Shown here piece after piece: positions 22,121-30,391 of a DNA stretch of 64,000 bases (its first letter is position 1; each line of letters opens with the position of its first letter). Made by a program: the position numbers and the translations under genes. The notes beneath the pieces are model-generated. The model was not told where the DNA came from. It ran no database searches and was given only the letters and a program-made list of their open reading frames with translations. Source of the DNA: Streptomonospora mangrovi (GTDB taxonomy: Bacteria > Actinomycetota > Actinomycetes > Streptosporangiales > Streptosporangiaceae); the NCBI RefSeq assembly GCF_027604915.1, contig NZ_JAJAQC010000019.1, positions 62,001 to 126,000 of the forward strand, given 5' to 3'.

Positions 22121-23083
22121 GTGGCTAAGTCTGAGAACACGCAACGCAATTCCGCCGCCGCTCCCGAGGAGACCGAGGCGGAAGGCACCGTGAGCACGGA
22201 AGAAGCGGAACAGGCCGACACCCCGGTTTCGGCCGGGTCCGAGACGCCGGATTCGCCCGTGAAGAAGCCGGAGGGCACGGCCTCGGGCAAGGCAGCGGGC
22301 AAGGGCAGCGCGAAGACGTCCGGAAAGGCATCCGGAAAGGCATCCGCAGCCGCGTCCTCGTCGACCTCTTCGCCGTCGTCCTCCTCATCCACCGCTCCCT
22401 CATCGGGTGTGTCGAAGGCCGCCTCGGGTGGAACAACCACTACGACGTCCGGCCAGACCGGCGACACCGCCGCGGCCGGCGCCAAGGCGGGCGCCTCCGG
22501 CGGCACGTCGGCCGCGTCCGGGACCGGGGACACCTCCGCGGGCAGCACAGCGGGCAGTACCGCGGGCACCGCCTCGGGCACGGCCTCCAGCGAGTCTTCC
22601 GGTTCCCGATCGGCGAAGGAGGCCCCCGCGATGGCGAAGGCCGAGCAAAGGGGAGTGTCCATGATGGCGCCGAGCACGCCCGAGCCCTCGGTGAAGGCCA
22701 CCAAGTCCAGCCGCAAGGCCCACCTCACGGTGAGCCGGGTGGAGCCGTGGTCGGTGATGCGCTTCAGCTTCGTCATCTCGCTGGTGTGCTTCATCATCCT
22801 CTTCGTCGCGGTCACCGTCCTCTACGTGATCCTGTCGGGCCTGGGGGTCTTCGACGCGGTCACCGACCTCATCTCGTCCCTGACCGACGGCGGCGAGGGC
22901 GACGAGTTGAACCTCAACCCCGACCAGTGGTTCTCGCCCGCCCGCGTACTGGGCTACACCGGCCTCCTGGGCGCGCTGAACATCATCCTGATCACGTCCC
23001 TGTCCACGATCGGCGCGATGCTCTACAACCTCGCGGCCGACCTGGTGGGCGGCATCGACGTCACCCTGTCCGAGACCGAGTAA
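22121..23083 (+). CDS. DUF3566 transmembrane protein
   Basis: 320 residues from the GTG at 22121; an in-frame GTG at 22031 directly after a TAGAGT -10-like element is an alternative leaderless start. The first 180 residues are low-complexity Ser/Thr/Ala/Gly/Lys. The C-terminal DUF3566 domain has two membrane helices (FSFVISLVCFIILFVAVTVL and GALNIILITSLSTIGAMLYN) around a short extracytoplasmic loop. The gene follows gyrA in most actinobacteria. Its biochemical role is not established. Confidence 0.88.
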   Translation: MAKSENTQRNSAAAPEETEAEGTVSTEEAEQADTPVSAGSETPDSPVKKPEGTASGKAAGKGSAKTSGKASGKASAAASSSTSSPSSSSSTAPSSGVSKAASGGTTTTTSGQTGDTAAAGAKAGASGGTSAASGTGDTSAGSTAGSTAGTASGTASSESSGSRSAKEAPAMAKAEQRGVSMMAPSTPEPSVKATKSSRKAHLTVSRVEPWSVMRFSFVISLVCFIILFVAVTVLYVILSGLGVFDAVTDLISSLTDGGEGDELNLNPDQWFSPARVLGYTGLLGALNIILITSLSTIGAMLYNLAADLVGGIDVTLSETE

Positions 23084-23200
23084 CCACCGTCCCGAGCAGC
23101 CCCCGTCCTCGGCTAGACTCAAGGCACAGGCCCGGCGCGGAACCCCCGCGCCAGCCCCCTTCCCGCAGGTAACCGGTTCGCCCCGGTCCCCCACTTGCGG

Positions 23201-23206
23201 TAGAGT
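23201..23206 (+). promoter_or_regulatory. Possible -10 element for tRNA-Ile
   Basis: TAGAGT lies 14 bases before the mature tRNA 5' end, a suitable distance for a short precursor. The -35 match is weak. Confidence 0.35.
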
Positions 23207-23220
23207 TCCAGCCGGAACAC

Positions 23221-23294
23221 GGGCGTATAGCTCAGTCGGTTAGAGCGCATCCCTGATAAGGATGAGGCCCCAGGTTCAAGTCCTGGTACGCCCA
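23221..23294 (+). tRNA. tRNA-Ile (anticodon GAT)
   Basis: A 74-base cloverleaf beginning GGGCGTATAGCTCAG and ending GGTACGCCCA. The acceptor stem GGGCGTA/TACGCCC pairs fully, the anticodon GAT is at 23255-23257, and the T-arm GGTTCAAGTCC is intact. CCA is not encoded. No tRNA-Ala follows directly, unlike the frequent Ile-Ala pair near gyrA. Confidence 0.97.
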
Positions 23295-23303
23295 CCCGAA
23301 CAA

Positions 23304-23350
23304 GCTGCGAAAAGGCCCCTAGCGGGATCTGCTAGGGGCCTTTTCGCAGC
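23304..23350. terminator. Very long terminator hairpin after tRNA-Ile
   Basis: A 20-bp perfect inverted repeat (arms 23304-23323 and 23331-23350) with a 7-base loop starts nine bases after the tRNA. The arms contain AAAA/TTTT, giving a partial U-run. Confidence 0.85.
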
Positions 23351-23482
23351 AGTGGTGACAGCAACTCGGGCAGCCGCCGCCCGGTCGTGGCGGACCCCAG
23401 CGGACGCCGATCCCAGGTCAGCGGCATCCGACGTCACCCCTGACCGAACTGACAAAACACCCACACTGAAAAGCGCGGGTAA

Positions 23483-23514
23483 GAAGGTCCCCGCCGAACC
23501 CGGCGGGGACCTTC
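23483..23514 (-). terminator. Terminator of the two-component operon
   Basis: A 14-bp perfect stem (arms 23483-23496 and 23501-23514, GAAGGTCCCCGCCG type) with a 4-base loop, 13 bases beyond the histidine kinase stop on the minus strand, followed there by TTCTT. Confidence 0.8.
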
Positions 23515-23527
23515 TCCATATCTCCCA

Positions 23528-25534
23528 TCAACGGTCTCGGTCTAGGAGGTCGCCGCGACGGGGGCCGGTGAGGGGGAGGCGGAGGGTGAAGGTCGAGCCC
23601 TTCCCGGGGGTGCTGGTGACCGTGGCGCGGCCGCCGTGCAGTTCGGTGAGGTTGCGGACGATGGCGAGCCCCAGGCCGCTGCCGCCCGTCTTGCGGTTGC
23701 GGGACTTCTCCGCCCGCCAGAACCGGCTGAACACGTGCGGCAGGTCGTCCGCCGCGATGCCCACCCCGGTGTCCGCCACCTCGATGACCGCCTCGTCGCC
23801 CTCGCCCCGCGCCCGCACGGTGATCTCCCCCGGCGCCGGGGTGTGCCGCAGCGCGTTGCCGAGCAGGTTCCCCACCGCCTGGAGCACGCGGGTGCGGTCG
23901 GCGTAGAGCACGACCCCCTCCTCGGCGTCGATGGTGAGGCGCAGCCCCGCTGATTCGGCCGCCAGCCGGTGGCTGGCCGCCGCCTGCGCCACCAGGTCGG
24001 CCGCCTCGACCCGCTCCGGCGACAGCCGCAGCTTGCCCGCGTCGGCCAGCGCCAGGTCCCGCAGGTCGTCGATGATGCGCTGGAGCAACCGCGTCTCCTC
24101 GACCAGCATCGCCATGAGCTGCGGGTCGAGTTCGGTCAACCCGTCCTGCGCCGCCTCCAGCCACCCGCGCAGGTTGCTCAGCGGAGAGCGCAGTTCGTGC
24201 GACACGTCGCTGACCATGGCCTTGCGCTGCTCCTCCAGCCGCTGTAGGTGCTCCGACATCTCGTTGAACGCGGCGCCGAGCCGCCCGATCTCGCCCGCGT
24301 CGCGCACCGCGACCCGCGCCGACGCGTCCCCGACGCGCATCCGCTGCACCGCGTCGGTGAGGGCGTGCACGGGCCGGATGAGCCGCATCGACACCGCCAC
24401 GCTCACCACCACGGTCAGCACCAGGACCAGCAGCACCACCCCCGACACCCGCAGCAGGCCCTCGCGGGACAGCGCCATGTCCTGGGCGGGGCTGGCGGCG
24501 GGGTCGTCGATGAACAGCAGGGCCGCCGGGGCGACGTAGGGGTCGAGCTGGTCGCGGCGGGCGGTGTCGACGCAGGCCGCCGTCCGGGCGTCGAGGGAGG
24601 CGGTCAGCGGCGAATCGGCCGGGTCCTCGTCCACCACGCCTGATGCCGACCCGCCGTCGGACGGGCGGAGGGGCGTCGCTTCGGGCAGGCCCGCCGCGAC
24701 CTCGGCCCCCGGTTCGTCCGACGGCTGCGCCCCCGGCGGTTCGGCGGGCGGGCCGGTTGCGACGGTGCCCGTTCCCGTGAGGCCGTCGATGGTGTACTCG
24801 GCCTGGAGGCCGTACGGCTCCAGGCAGTGGCCTATGCGCCCGTTGAGGTCGTCCAGCGCCTCCTGCTCGCTCGCGGTGGGGGCCAGCAGGTCGCCGTTGC
24901 AGTCCGCGAAGGCGTACTCGTCGGGTTCGGTGCCGTCCCACTCGAAGGCCGGGCGGCCGCTGGGGGTGTCGACCACCGCTACCTCGCCGCCGTGCGTGGC
25001 CGTGAGGCAGGCGGCGATCTCCTTGGCGAACATGACCAGCCGCTCGCCGTCCTCGGTGCCGAGGGCGAACGGGCCGACCGCGCGGGCGTCGATGCGGTCG
25101 GTGTCGTCGGGGGCGAAGGTGACGTCCACGGCCAGCGGGTCGACCACCGAGGCGGTGTGCGCGGGCAGCGGGGTCCCGGGCTCGGCGGAGTCGGCGAGGA
25201 GCTGCCGGTTCTCCGTGGTCAGCGCGATACGGCGCCCGGTCTCGTCGGCCAGGTCCTCGACCGCGTCCTGCACGCCGTCCCACTCGGGGTGGGCGGCCGC
25301 GTAGCCGACCAGGGTGTTGTGGATGCGTGTGTCGACGGCCAGGGTCTCGCCCTGCTGGGAGCTGATCGACTCGGACGTGCCCTGCACCGCCAGCCACGCC
25401 GTGGCGAGGACCGAGCAGACCGCGACCAGGACGGAGTTGGCCAGCACGCGGGCGAGCAGGCTGTGCCGCAGGGCGCCCCGAAGCGGGGGGCGCGCGACCC
25501 CGCGGTGCCCGACGCTACGCCGGGCGCGCGCCAT
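23528..25534 (-). CDS. Membrane sensor histidine kinase
   Basis: 668 residues. Two membrane helices (about 30-50 and 360-385) bracket a large extracytoplasmic sensor of about 310 residues with three or more cysteines and a Pro/Glu-rich stretch. HAMP follows (SMRLIRPVHALTDAVQRMRVGD). The dimerisation/phosphoacceptor domain has His446 in SDVSHELRSPLSNLRG, and the ATPase domain shows the N box NLLGNALRH, G1 DTGVGIAADDL and GGSGLGLAIVRNL. It overlaps the response regulator by 20 bases. The signal is unknown; the nearby divergent L,D-transpeptidase suggests an envelope cue (inference). Confidence 0.93.
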   Translation of the reverse strand: MARARRSVGHRGVARPPLRGALRHSLLARVLANSVLVAVCSVLATAWLAVQGTSESISSQQGETLAVDTRIHNTLVGYAAAHPEWDGVQDAVEDLADETGRRIALTTENRQLLADSAEPGTPLPAHTASVVDPLAVDVTFAPDDTDRIDARAVGPFALGTEDGERLVMFAKEIAACLTATHGGEVAVVDTPSGRPAFEWDGTEPDEYAFADCNGDLLAPTASEQEALDDLNGRIGHCLEPYGLQAEYTIDGLTGTGTVATGPPAEPPGAQPSDEPGAEVAAGLPEATPLRPSDGGSASGVVDEDPADSPLTASLDARTAACVDTARRDQLDPYVAPAALLFIDDPAASPAQDMALSREGLLRVSGVVLLVLVLTVVVSVAVSMRLIRPVHALTDAVQRMRVGDASARVAVRDAGEIGRLGAAFNEMSEHLQRLEEQRKAMVSDVSHELRSPLSNLRGWLEAAQDGLTELDPQLMAMLVEETRLLQRIIDDLRDLALADAGKLRLSPERVEAADLVAQAAASHRLAAESAGLRLTIDAEEGVVLYADRTRVLQAVGNLLGNALRHTPAPGEITVRARGEGDEAVIEVADTGVGIAADDLPHVFSRFWRAEKSRNRKTGGSGLGLAIVRNLTELHGGRATVTSTPGKGSTFTLRLPLTGPRRGDLLDRDR

Positions 25535-26228
25535 CGGCGGACCCGTCGATCTTGTAGCCGACCCCGTAGACCGTGTGCAGCAGGGTCGGGCGGCGCGGCT
25601 GCGCCTCCAGCTTCTTGCGCAGGTTCTTCACATGCACGTCGATGGTGCGCTCGGTGATGAACCGGTCGATGCCGTGGATGCGCTCCAGCAGTTGCGCCCG
25701 GGTGAACACGCGGCCGGGTCGTTCGGCGAGCACCTCCAGCAGTTGGAACTCGACGGGCGTGCAGGCCACGGGCATCCCGCGCAGGTGCACGGTGTGCCGG
25801 TCCGGGTCGACGGCCAGGGGGCCGGCGCGCAGTGTCCGGTCCTCGGGCTCCGGGGCGGCGGCGCGGCGGGACCGCCGCAGCAGGGTGCGGACGCGCGCCA
25901 TCAGCTCGCGGGGGCTGAACGGCTTGGTCATGTAGTCGTCGGCGCCCAGGTCCAGGCCCGTCAGCAGGTCGTCCTCGGTGGAGCGCGCCGTGAGCATGAG
26001 CAGGGCGACGTCGGACTCCGCGTGCAGCACGCGGCACGCCTCCAGCCCGGTCATCACCGGCATCATCACGTCCAGCACGACCAGGTCGGGGCCGCTGCGC
26101 CGGTGCGCCTCGACGGCGGCCCGCCCGTCGTGGACGACGGACACGACGTGCCCCTCGCGCTCCAGGCAGCGCCGGATGAGTTCGGCCTGGTTCACGTCGT
26201 CCTCGGCGACAAGCACGTGCGCGCACAC
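25515..26228 (-). CDS. OmpR/PhoB-family response regulator
   Basis: 237 residues from a GTG at 26228 with GGAGG at suitable spacing; the longer frame upstream has no family match. The receiver domain has acidic pocket Glu9/Asp10/Asp11, phosphoacceptor Asp53 (LVVLDVMMPVMTG), and the conserved Lys in YMTKPFSPREL. The winged-helix DNA-binding domain (about 135-230) shows CTPVEFQLLEVLAERPGRVFTRAQLLERI and TIDVHVKNLRKKLE. It is the cognate partner of the overlapping kinase gene. The 240-base divergent region with the L,D-transpeptidase gene is a plausible target. Confidence 0.94.
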   Translation of the reverse strand: MCAHVLVAEDDVNQAELIRRCLEREGHVVSVVHDGRAAVEAHRRSGPDLVVLDVMMPVMTGLEACRVLHAESDVALLMLTARSTEDDLLTGLDLGADDYMTKPFSPRELMARVRTLLRRSRRAAAPEPEDRTLRAGPLAVDPDRHTVHLRGMPVACTPVEFQLLEVLAERPGRVFTRAQLLERIHGIDRFITERTIDVHVKNLRKKLEAQPRRPTLLHTVYGVGYKIDGSADGARPA

Positions 26229-26468
26229 GCGGGGGTCCCTCCGTCGGTCAGCGGTGGTCCGGGAGGCCGGGGGAGGGGCCGGGACCGGGGGCGGACTGAT
26301 CGTACGCGCCCGGACGGCGCGGACACCGGACTCACACGACGGCCACACGGGACCTTCACAATCCTCGGACAGTCTTCGTGTCGTCCGGCGGATCACCGCC
26401 GGGCGCCTCTTCCCGCAGACGCGGACGGCCCCGGCCGCCGCGGAACCGATGCCGGATGGACTCCCCTC

Positions 26469-27251
26469 ATGTACCGACTTGCCTTCGCCGGCTCCGACGC
26501 CCGAACGGGCGCCCGCCGGCTCCTGGCGCCGCTCGCCGCGGCGGCCGTCCTGACCGCCCTCACCGCCTGCCAGTCCGCCCCGGCCGACGCGCCGGACGAG
26601 GGCGGCGGCGCGAACGAGGAGTCGGCGGCCGAGGCCCCGGCCGAGGGGGCCGCCACCGCCGAGATCGCCACCGTGGTCGGGGACGAGATCGAGATCTTCG
26701 CCGAGGAGGGCGGGGAGGAGGTCGCAGAGACGCTGGCCAGCCCCAACGACTTCGGTGCCGACCGCGCGTTCCTGGTGGAGCAGAACAGGGGCGAGTGGCT
26801 GGAGGTGCTGCTGCCCGTGCGGCCGAACGGGAGCACGGGCTGGGTGCGCAGTGCGGACGTCGAGTTGACGGGCACCGACTTCCGGCTGGAAGTCGACCCC
26901 GAGGCGTTCACGTTCACCGTCTTCGACGGCGGTGAAGAGGTCCGCTCGGGGCCGATCGGCACCGGGGAGAGCGAGACGCCCACCCCGCCCGGCCGGTACT
27001 ACTTCACCGAACTGCTCCAGCCCTCCGACCCCGACGGCGACTACGGGGCCTACGCGTTCGGCCTCAGCGGGCACTCCGAGACGCTGGAGACGTTCGCCGG
27101 CGGCCCCGGCCAGCTCGCCGTGCACGGCACCAACGACCCCGATGCGCTGGGGCAGCGGATCAGCCACGGCTGCATCAGGGTCTCCAACGACGACATCACC
27201 TGGATGGCCGAGAACCTCCCGATCGGCACGCCGGTCGAGATCCTCGGCTGA
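26469..27251 (+). CDS. Lipoprotein L,D-transpeptidase (YkuD domain)
   Basis: 260 residues. A lipoprotein signal peptide ends in the lipobox L31-T-A-C34. An acidic Ala/Glu-rich linker follows, then an SH3-like segment (EIEIFAEEGG..., SPNDFGADRAFLVEQNRGEW, TGWVRSADV). The YkuD catalytic domain carries HGTNDPDALGQRISHGCIRV with nucleophile Cys235 and the conserved His. Such enzymes form 3-3 cross-links in peptidoglycan or anchor proteins to it, outside the membrane. Divergent from the two-component system. ATG start; Shine-Dalgarno weak. Confidence 0.9.
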   Translation: MYRLAFAGSDARTGARRLLAPLAAAAVLTALTACQSAPADAPDEGGGANEESAAEAPAEGAATAEIATVVGDEIEIFAEEGGEEVAETLASPNDFGADRAFLVEQNRGEWLEVLLPVRPNGSTGWVRSADVELTGTDFRLEVDPEAFTFTVFDGGEEVRSGPIGTGESETPTPPGRYYFTELLQPSDPDGDYGAYAFGLSGHSETLETFAGGPGQLAVHGTNDPDALGQRISHGCIRVSNDDITWMAENLPIGTPVEILG

Positions 27252-27508
27252 CACGGCGCCCGCCCCACCCTCCCCGGAGCGGGCACCCCGCGGGCCGCCG
27301 TCCATCCCGCTTCCCGATCCTCACCCGCCGCGATCCCCGCCGCCTCGCCCTCGCCCCGAATCCGCGGACCTCCCGTCCGGACCGGCGGAACCGACCGGGC
27401 CGCTGCACACCACACCGGCCGATCCGCGCCGCAACCCGGGCGCGGCATCCGCCGTCCTGAGCACGCCGTTGGGGCGTACTCCCGGAAACAACCATCGAAG
27501 GAACCACC

Positions 27509-27760
27509 ATGAACCTCAAGAAGCTGCTGCTCGTGGCCGGCCTCAGTGCCTCCGCGCTGTTCGGCGCGGTCCCCGCCTACGCCAGCGACGTCCCGGCGCC
27601 CCCGGTGGCCGAGGAGCCCGCCCCGGCCGAGTCGTCCGACGCTGAGGCGTCCGCCACTGAGCAAGGGCTGATCGACCAGGACCTGGCTCGCCACCAGGAG
27701 CTGTTGGAGGAGGCGGGCGTGACCAACCCGCTGGTCGCCGATCCCAACTACACCGGCTGA
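27509..27760 (+). CDS. Small secreted protein of unknown function
   Basis: 83 residues. The N-terminal signal peptide (MNLKKLLLVAGLSASALFG) ends at a likely signal peptidase site AYA|SD after residue 25. The mature peptide of about 58 residues is acidic, starts with a Pro/Ala/Glu-rich stretch and ends LVADPNYTG; it has no cysteine. AAGGA eight bases before the ATG supports it. I do not recognise a family. Confidence 0.65.
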   Translation: MNLKKLLLVAGLSASALFGAVPAYASDVPAPPVAEEPAPAESSDAEASATEQGLIDQDLARHQELLEEAGVTNPLVADPNYTG

Positions 27761-27896
27761 CCTGCGCCCCGTGCCGGGTGGCCGAGCGGGGCCGCCCGGC
27801 ACCTCCCGGCGCGGGGCAGGGCGTACCGGCGGCCGCCCACCGCCGCGGCGGACCGGAAAGGTCCCGGCGGGTGGCGGCCGCCGCCGCACGTGGCCG

Positions 27897-29186
27897 CTAC
27901 GCCTGGGCGGCCTCCCCGGCCCCGCGTGGGGCGGCCGGCACCCCCAGGCACAGCAGGGCGGTGTCGTCGCTCAGGCCCTCGCCGAACTCCTCCAGGAGGC
28001 GGACCAGGGCGCGCACCAGCTCCTGGGGGCCGGAACGGCCGTGGTCGGCGGTGAACGCGCGCAGGGCGTCCTCGCCGAACAGGTCGCGGTTGCCGCCGAC
28101 GCGCGCCTCGGTGAGGCCGTCGGTGTAGAGGAGCAGGCTGTCGCCGGGCGCCAGCCGGGTGCGGGCGGTGGCGAACGGGGCGTCGGACAGGATGCCGACG
28201 ATCAGCCCGCCCGGGGTCTCCAGCGGCCGCGCGCCGCCCTGCGCCCGCGCGACGACGGCCGGCGGGTGGCCGCCGCTGGCCAGGCGCACCTCGAAGCCGT
28301 CGCCGTCGCGGTCGAGCACACCGACCACGGCGGTGCAGTAGCGCGGGTCCCCGTCGGTGCCGCGCTCGGTGAGGGCGGCGTTGAGCACGGTCAGCGCCGC
28401 GGCCGGCTCGGTCTCGTAGAGGGCGGCCGTGCGCAGCGTGTAGCGGGCCAGAGAGGTCAGCGAGGCCGCTTCGGGACCCTTGCCGACCACGTCGCCGAGG
28501 AAGAACCCCCACCGGTCGGCGCCGAGGGGGAACAGGTCGTAGAAGTCGCCGCCCACCTGGTCGGGCGAGGCCGTGTGGTAGTGGGCGGCCGTCTCCAGAC
28601 CCGGGATCTCGGGCAGCGTGTCCGGTAGCAGGCTCTGCTGGAGGACGGCCATCGCCTCCTGCAACCGCGCCCGGTCGGCCTCGGCCTGGCGCCGCGCCTC
28701 CTCGGCGGCCTTGCGGGCGCGCAGCAGTTCGGTCTCGTAGGCGCGCCGGTCGCGGGCGTCGGTGAGCGTGGTGCGGATCAGCAGCGGCTCGCCGTCCTCG
28801 GCGGTCTTGACGGTCGAGGTGACCAGGACCGGCCGCCGGGAGCCGTCGGCGGCGCGGATCTCCAGCGCGATCCCGTTGACCTCGCCGCGCATGCGCAGCA
28901 GCGGCGCGAAGTGGGTCTCGTGGTAGAGGCGGCCGCCGACCGTCAGCAGGTCGCTGAACCGCAGCCGGCCGACCACGTCGTCGCGGTCACGGCCCAGCCA
29001 CGCCAGCAGCGTGGCGTTGACCTTGGCGATCGTGCCGTCCATGAGCGTGGACAGGTAGCCGCAGGGCGCGCTCTCGTAGAGTTCCTCGGCGCTGTCCTCC
29101 AGCAGCGACGTGAACGCCGCGTCGTCGGCCCCGCCGTCGCCGCCCCCGGTGTCGGCGGGCTCGGGCCCGCGGCTCACGCGCGCCAT
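27897..29186 (-). CDS. PAS domain PP2C-type phosphatase (RsbP-like)
   Basis: 429 residues from an ATG overlapping the upstream hydrolase stop by one base. An N-terminal PAS domain (about 28-140: ELYESAPCGYLSTLMDGTIAKVNATLLAWLG) is followed by a coiled coil (about 150-185, RKAAEEARRQAEADRARLQEA) and a SpoIIE/RsbU-type PP2C domain (QVGGDFYDLFPL, FFLGDVVGKGPEAASL, YTDGLTEAR, GLSDDTALLCLGV) with the metal-binding aspartates in GGDFYD and SDDTAL. In Bacillus, RsbP dephosphorylates RsbV to release SigB, activated by RsbQ. The adjacent RsbQ-like gene strongly suggests the same pairing. No RsbV/RsbW genes are in the window. Confidence 0.9.
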   Translation of the reverse strand: MARVSRGPEPADTGGGDGGADDAAFTSLLEDSAEELYESAPCGYLSTLMDGTIAKVNATLLAWLGRDRDDVVGRLRFSDLLTVGGRLYHETHFAPLLRMRGEVNGIALEIRAADGSRRPVLVTSTVKTAEDGEPLLIRTTLTDARDRRAYETELLRARKAAEEARRQAEADRARLQEAMAVLQQSLLPDTLPEIPGLETAAHYHTASPDQVGGDFYDLFPLGADRWGFFLGDVVGKGPEAASLTSLARYTLRTAALYETEPAAALTVLNAALTERGTDGDPRYCTAVVGVLDRDGDGFEVRLASGGHPPAVVARAQGGARPLETPGGLIVGILSDAPFATARTRLAPGDSLLLYTDGLTEARVGGNRDLFGEDALRAFTADHGRSGPQELVRALVRLLEEFGEGLSDDTALLCLGVPAAPRGAGEAAQA

Positions 29187-29989
29187 CACGCCAGGCCGCG
29201 GGCGAAGGCGGCGATCGCCTCGGCCGTGGCCTCCGGCGCGCTGAGCTGGGGGCAGTGGCCGGTGGCGTCCAGGGTGACCAGCCGGCTGCCGGGGATGGCG
29301 GCGTGCACGTAGGCGCCCACCTCGCGCGGCGCGATCACGTCCTCGGCGCACTCCAGGATCAGCGTCGGCACGGACACCGTCTGGAGGTCCCCGCGGCTGT
29401 CGGACAGGAACGTGGTGCGGGCGAACACGGCGGCGATGTCGGGATCGGTCGCGCAGAAGGAGCGCTCCAGCTCCGCGCCCAGTTCCGGCCGGTCCGGGTT
29501 GCCCATGATGACCGGCGCCATGGCGGCGGACCAGCCCAGGTAGTTGGAGTCCAGGGAGTCCAGCAGTTCGTCGATGTCGGCGGCGCTGAACCCGCCCCGG
29601 TAGCCCTCGTCGTCGATGTAGCAGGGCGAGGGGGTGACCATCGCCAGCGCACCGATGCGCTCCGGGGCGGCGGCCGCCGCGAGGACGCCCACCATCGCGC
29701 TCACCGAGTGGCCGACGAACACCGCGCCGGTGAGGTCGAGCGCCGCGCACACCTCGACCGCGTCGCGGGCGTAGCCGTCGAGCGCGCTGTAGCGATCGGC
29801 GCTCCACGCCGACAGGTCCGATCTCCCCGAGCCGACGTAGTCGAACCGGACGACGCGGAAGTCCCGTTCCAGCCGGGGCAGCACCAGGCGCCACAGGTTC
29901 TGGTCGCAGCCGAAGCCGTGCGCCAGGACCACGGTCGGCCCGTCGTTTCGGCCGGTCACGGCGACGTTGTTGCGGCTGAGGACGTCCAT
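29186..29989 (-). CDS. RsbQ-like alpha/beta hydrolase
   Basis: 267 residues from the ATG at 29989 (GGGAGGA upstream). The fold shows AHGFGCDQNLWRLVLP, RFDYVGSGRSDLSAW, the nucleophile elbow FVGHSVSAMVG (Ser95), Asp217 in ILECAEDVIAP and His245 in ATGHCPQLSAPE. The triad spacing and many flanking residues match Bacillus RsbQ (Ser96/Asp219/His247, from memory), including GFGCDQ and DGYA-D-EVCAALDL. RsbQ is required to activate the PAS phosphatase RsbP under energy stress; the RsbP-like gene follows directly, with stop and start codons overlapping (TGATG-type). Confidence 0.9.
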   Translation of the reverse strand: MDVLSRNNVAVTGRNDGPTVVLAHGFGCDQNLWRLVLPRLERDFRVVRFDYVGSGRSDLSAWSADRYSALDGYARDAVEVCAALDLTGAVFVGHSVSAMVGVLAAAAAPERIGALAMVTPSPCYIDDEGYRGGFSAADIDELLDSLDSNYLGWSAAMAPVIMGNPDRPELGAELERSFCATDPDIAAVFARTTFLSDSRGDLQTVSVPTLILECAEDVIAPREVGAYVHAAIPGSRLVTLDATGHCPQLSAPEATAEAIAAFARGLA

Positions 29990-30391
29990 GCGCCGAATCC
30001 TCCCATGTGCCGCGCGCGGGATGGCCCCGCCCGCCGCGGCGGCGCGGAACCCGGGGACGGACGGCGTGCCCGGGGCGCGCATCCGCTCCTACCGCTATCC
30101 GGGTGCGGGGGTGCGACGCCGTGGGCTCGACCACACTTTCCGGGCGCCGGGCGCGGCCGGCCGCGCCCGGCGCGGACATGGGCGCGGCGCCGCCCGCCAT
30201 CGGGCGCGCGGCCCGCCGGCCCCGGTGGCGCGGGCGGTCCGGCGTCCCCGAGGCGGCGGCGCACCGGCCCCCGGCGGCGCCGCCCGGCCGTGTGGGCGGC
30301 CCGGTTCCCAGGGTTCTGCCAGGTTTCTCCCGCAGACGCCCCACCTCTCTTCGGCTTCATGGGGTGAACCGAGTGAAGAGAGGTGAGGGAG
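29990..30391. other. Divergent region between rsbQ-like gene and glycosyltransferase operon
   Basis: About 400 GC-rich bases with no convincing gene. It should hold both divergent promoters. The only clear structure is the hairpin at 30343-30384 next to the glycosyltransferase start. Confidence 0.45.
30343..30384 (+). promoter_or_regulatory. 5' leader hairpin overlapping the glycosyltransferase ribosome binding site
   Basis: A 10-bp perfect stem (arms 30343-30352 ACCTCTCTTC and 30375-30384 GAAGAGAGGT) with an imperfect inner stem (CGG/CCG). The right arm contains AGAGAGG, the Shine-Dalgarno-like run before the ATG at 30392. It could mask translation or act as a DNA operator. Confidence 0.45.

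Noticed and set aside
23295..23527. Prophage or integrative element attachment at tRNA-Ile
   Set aside because: No integrase gene and no visible direct repeat of the tRNA end within the window.
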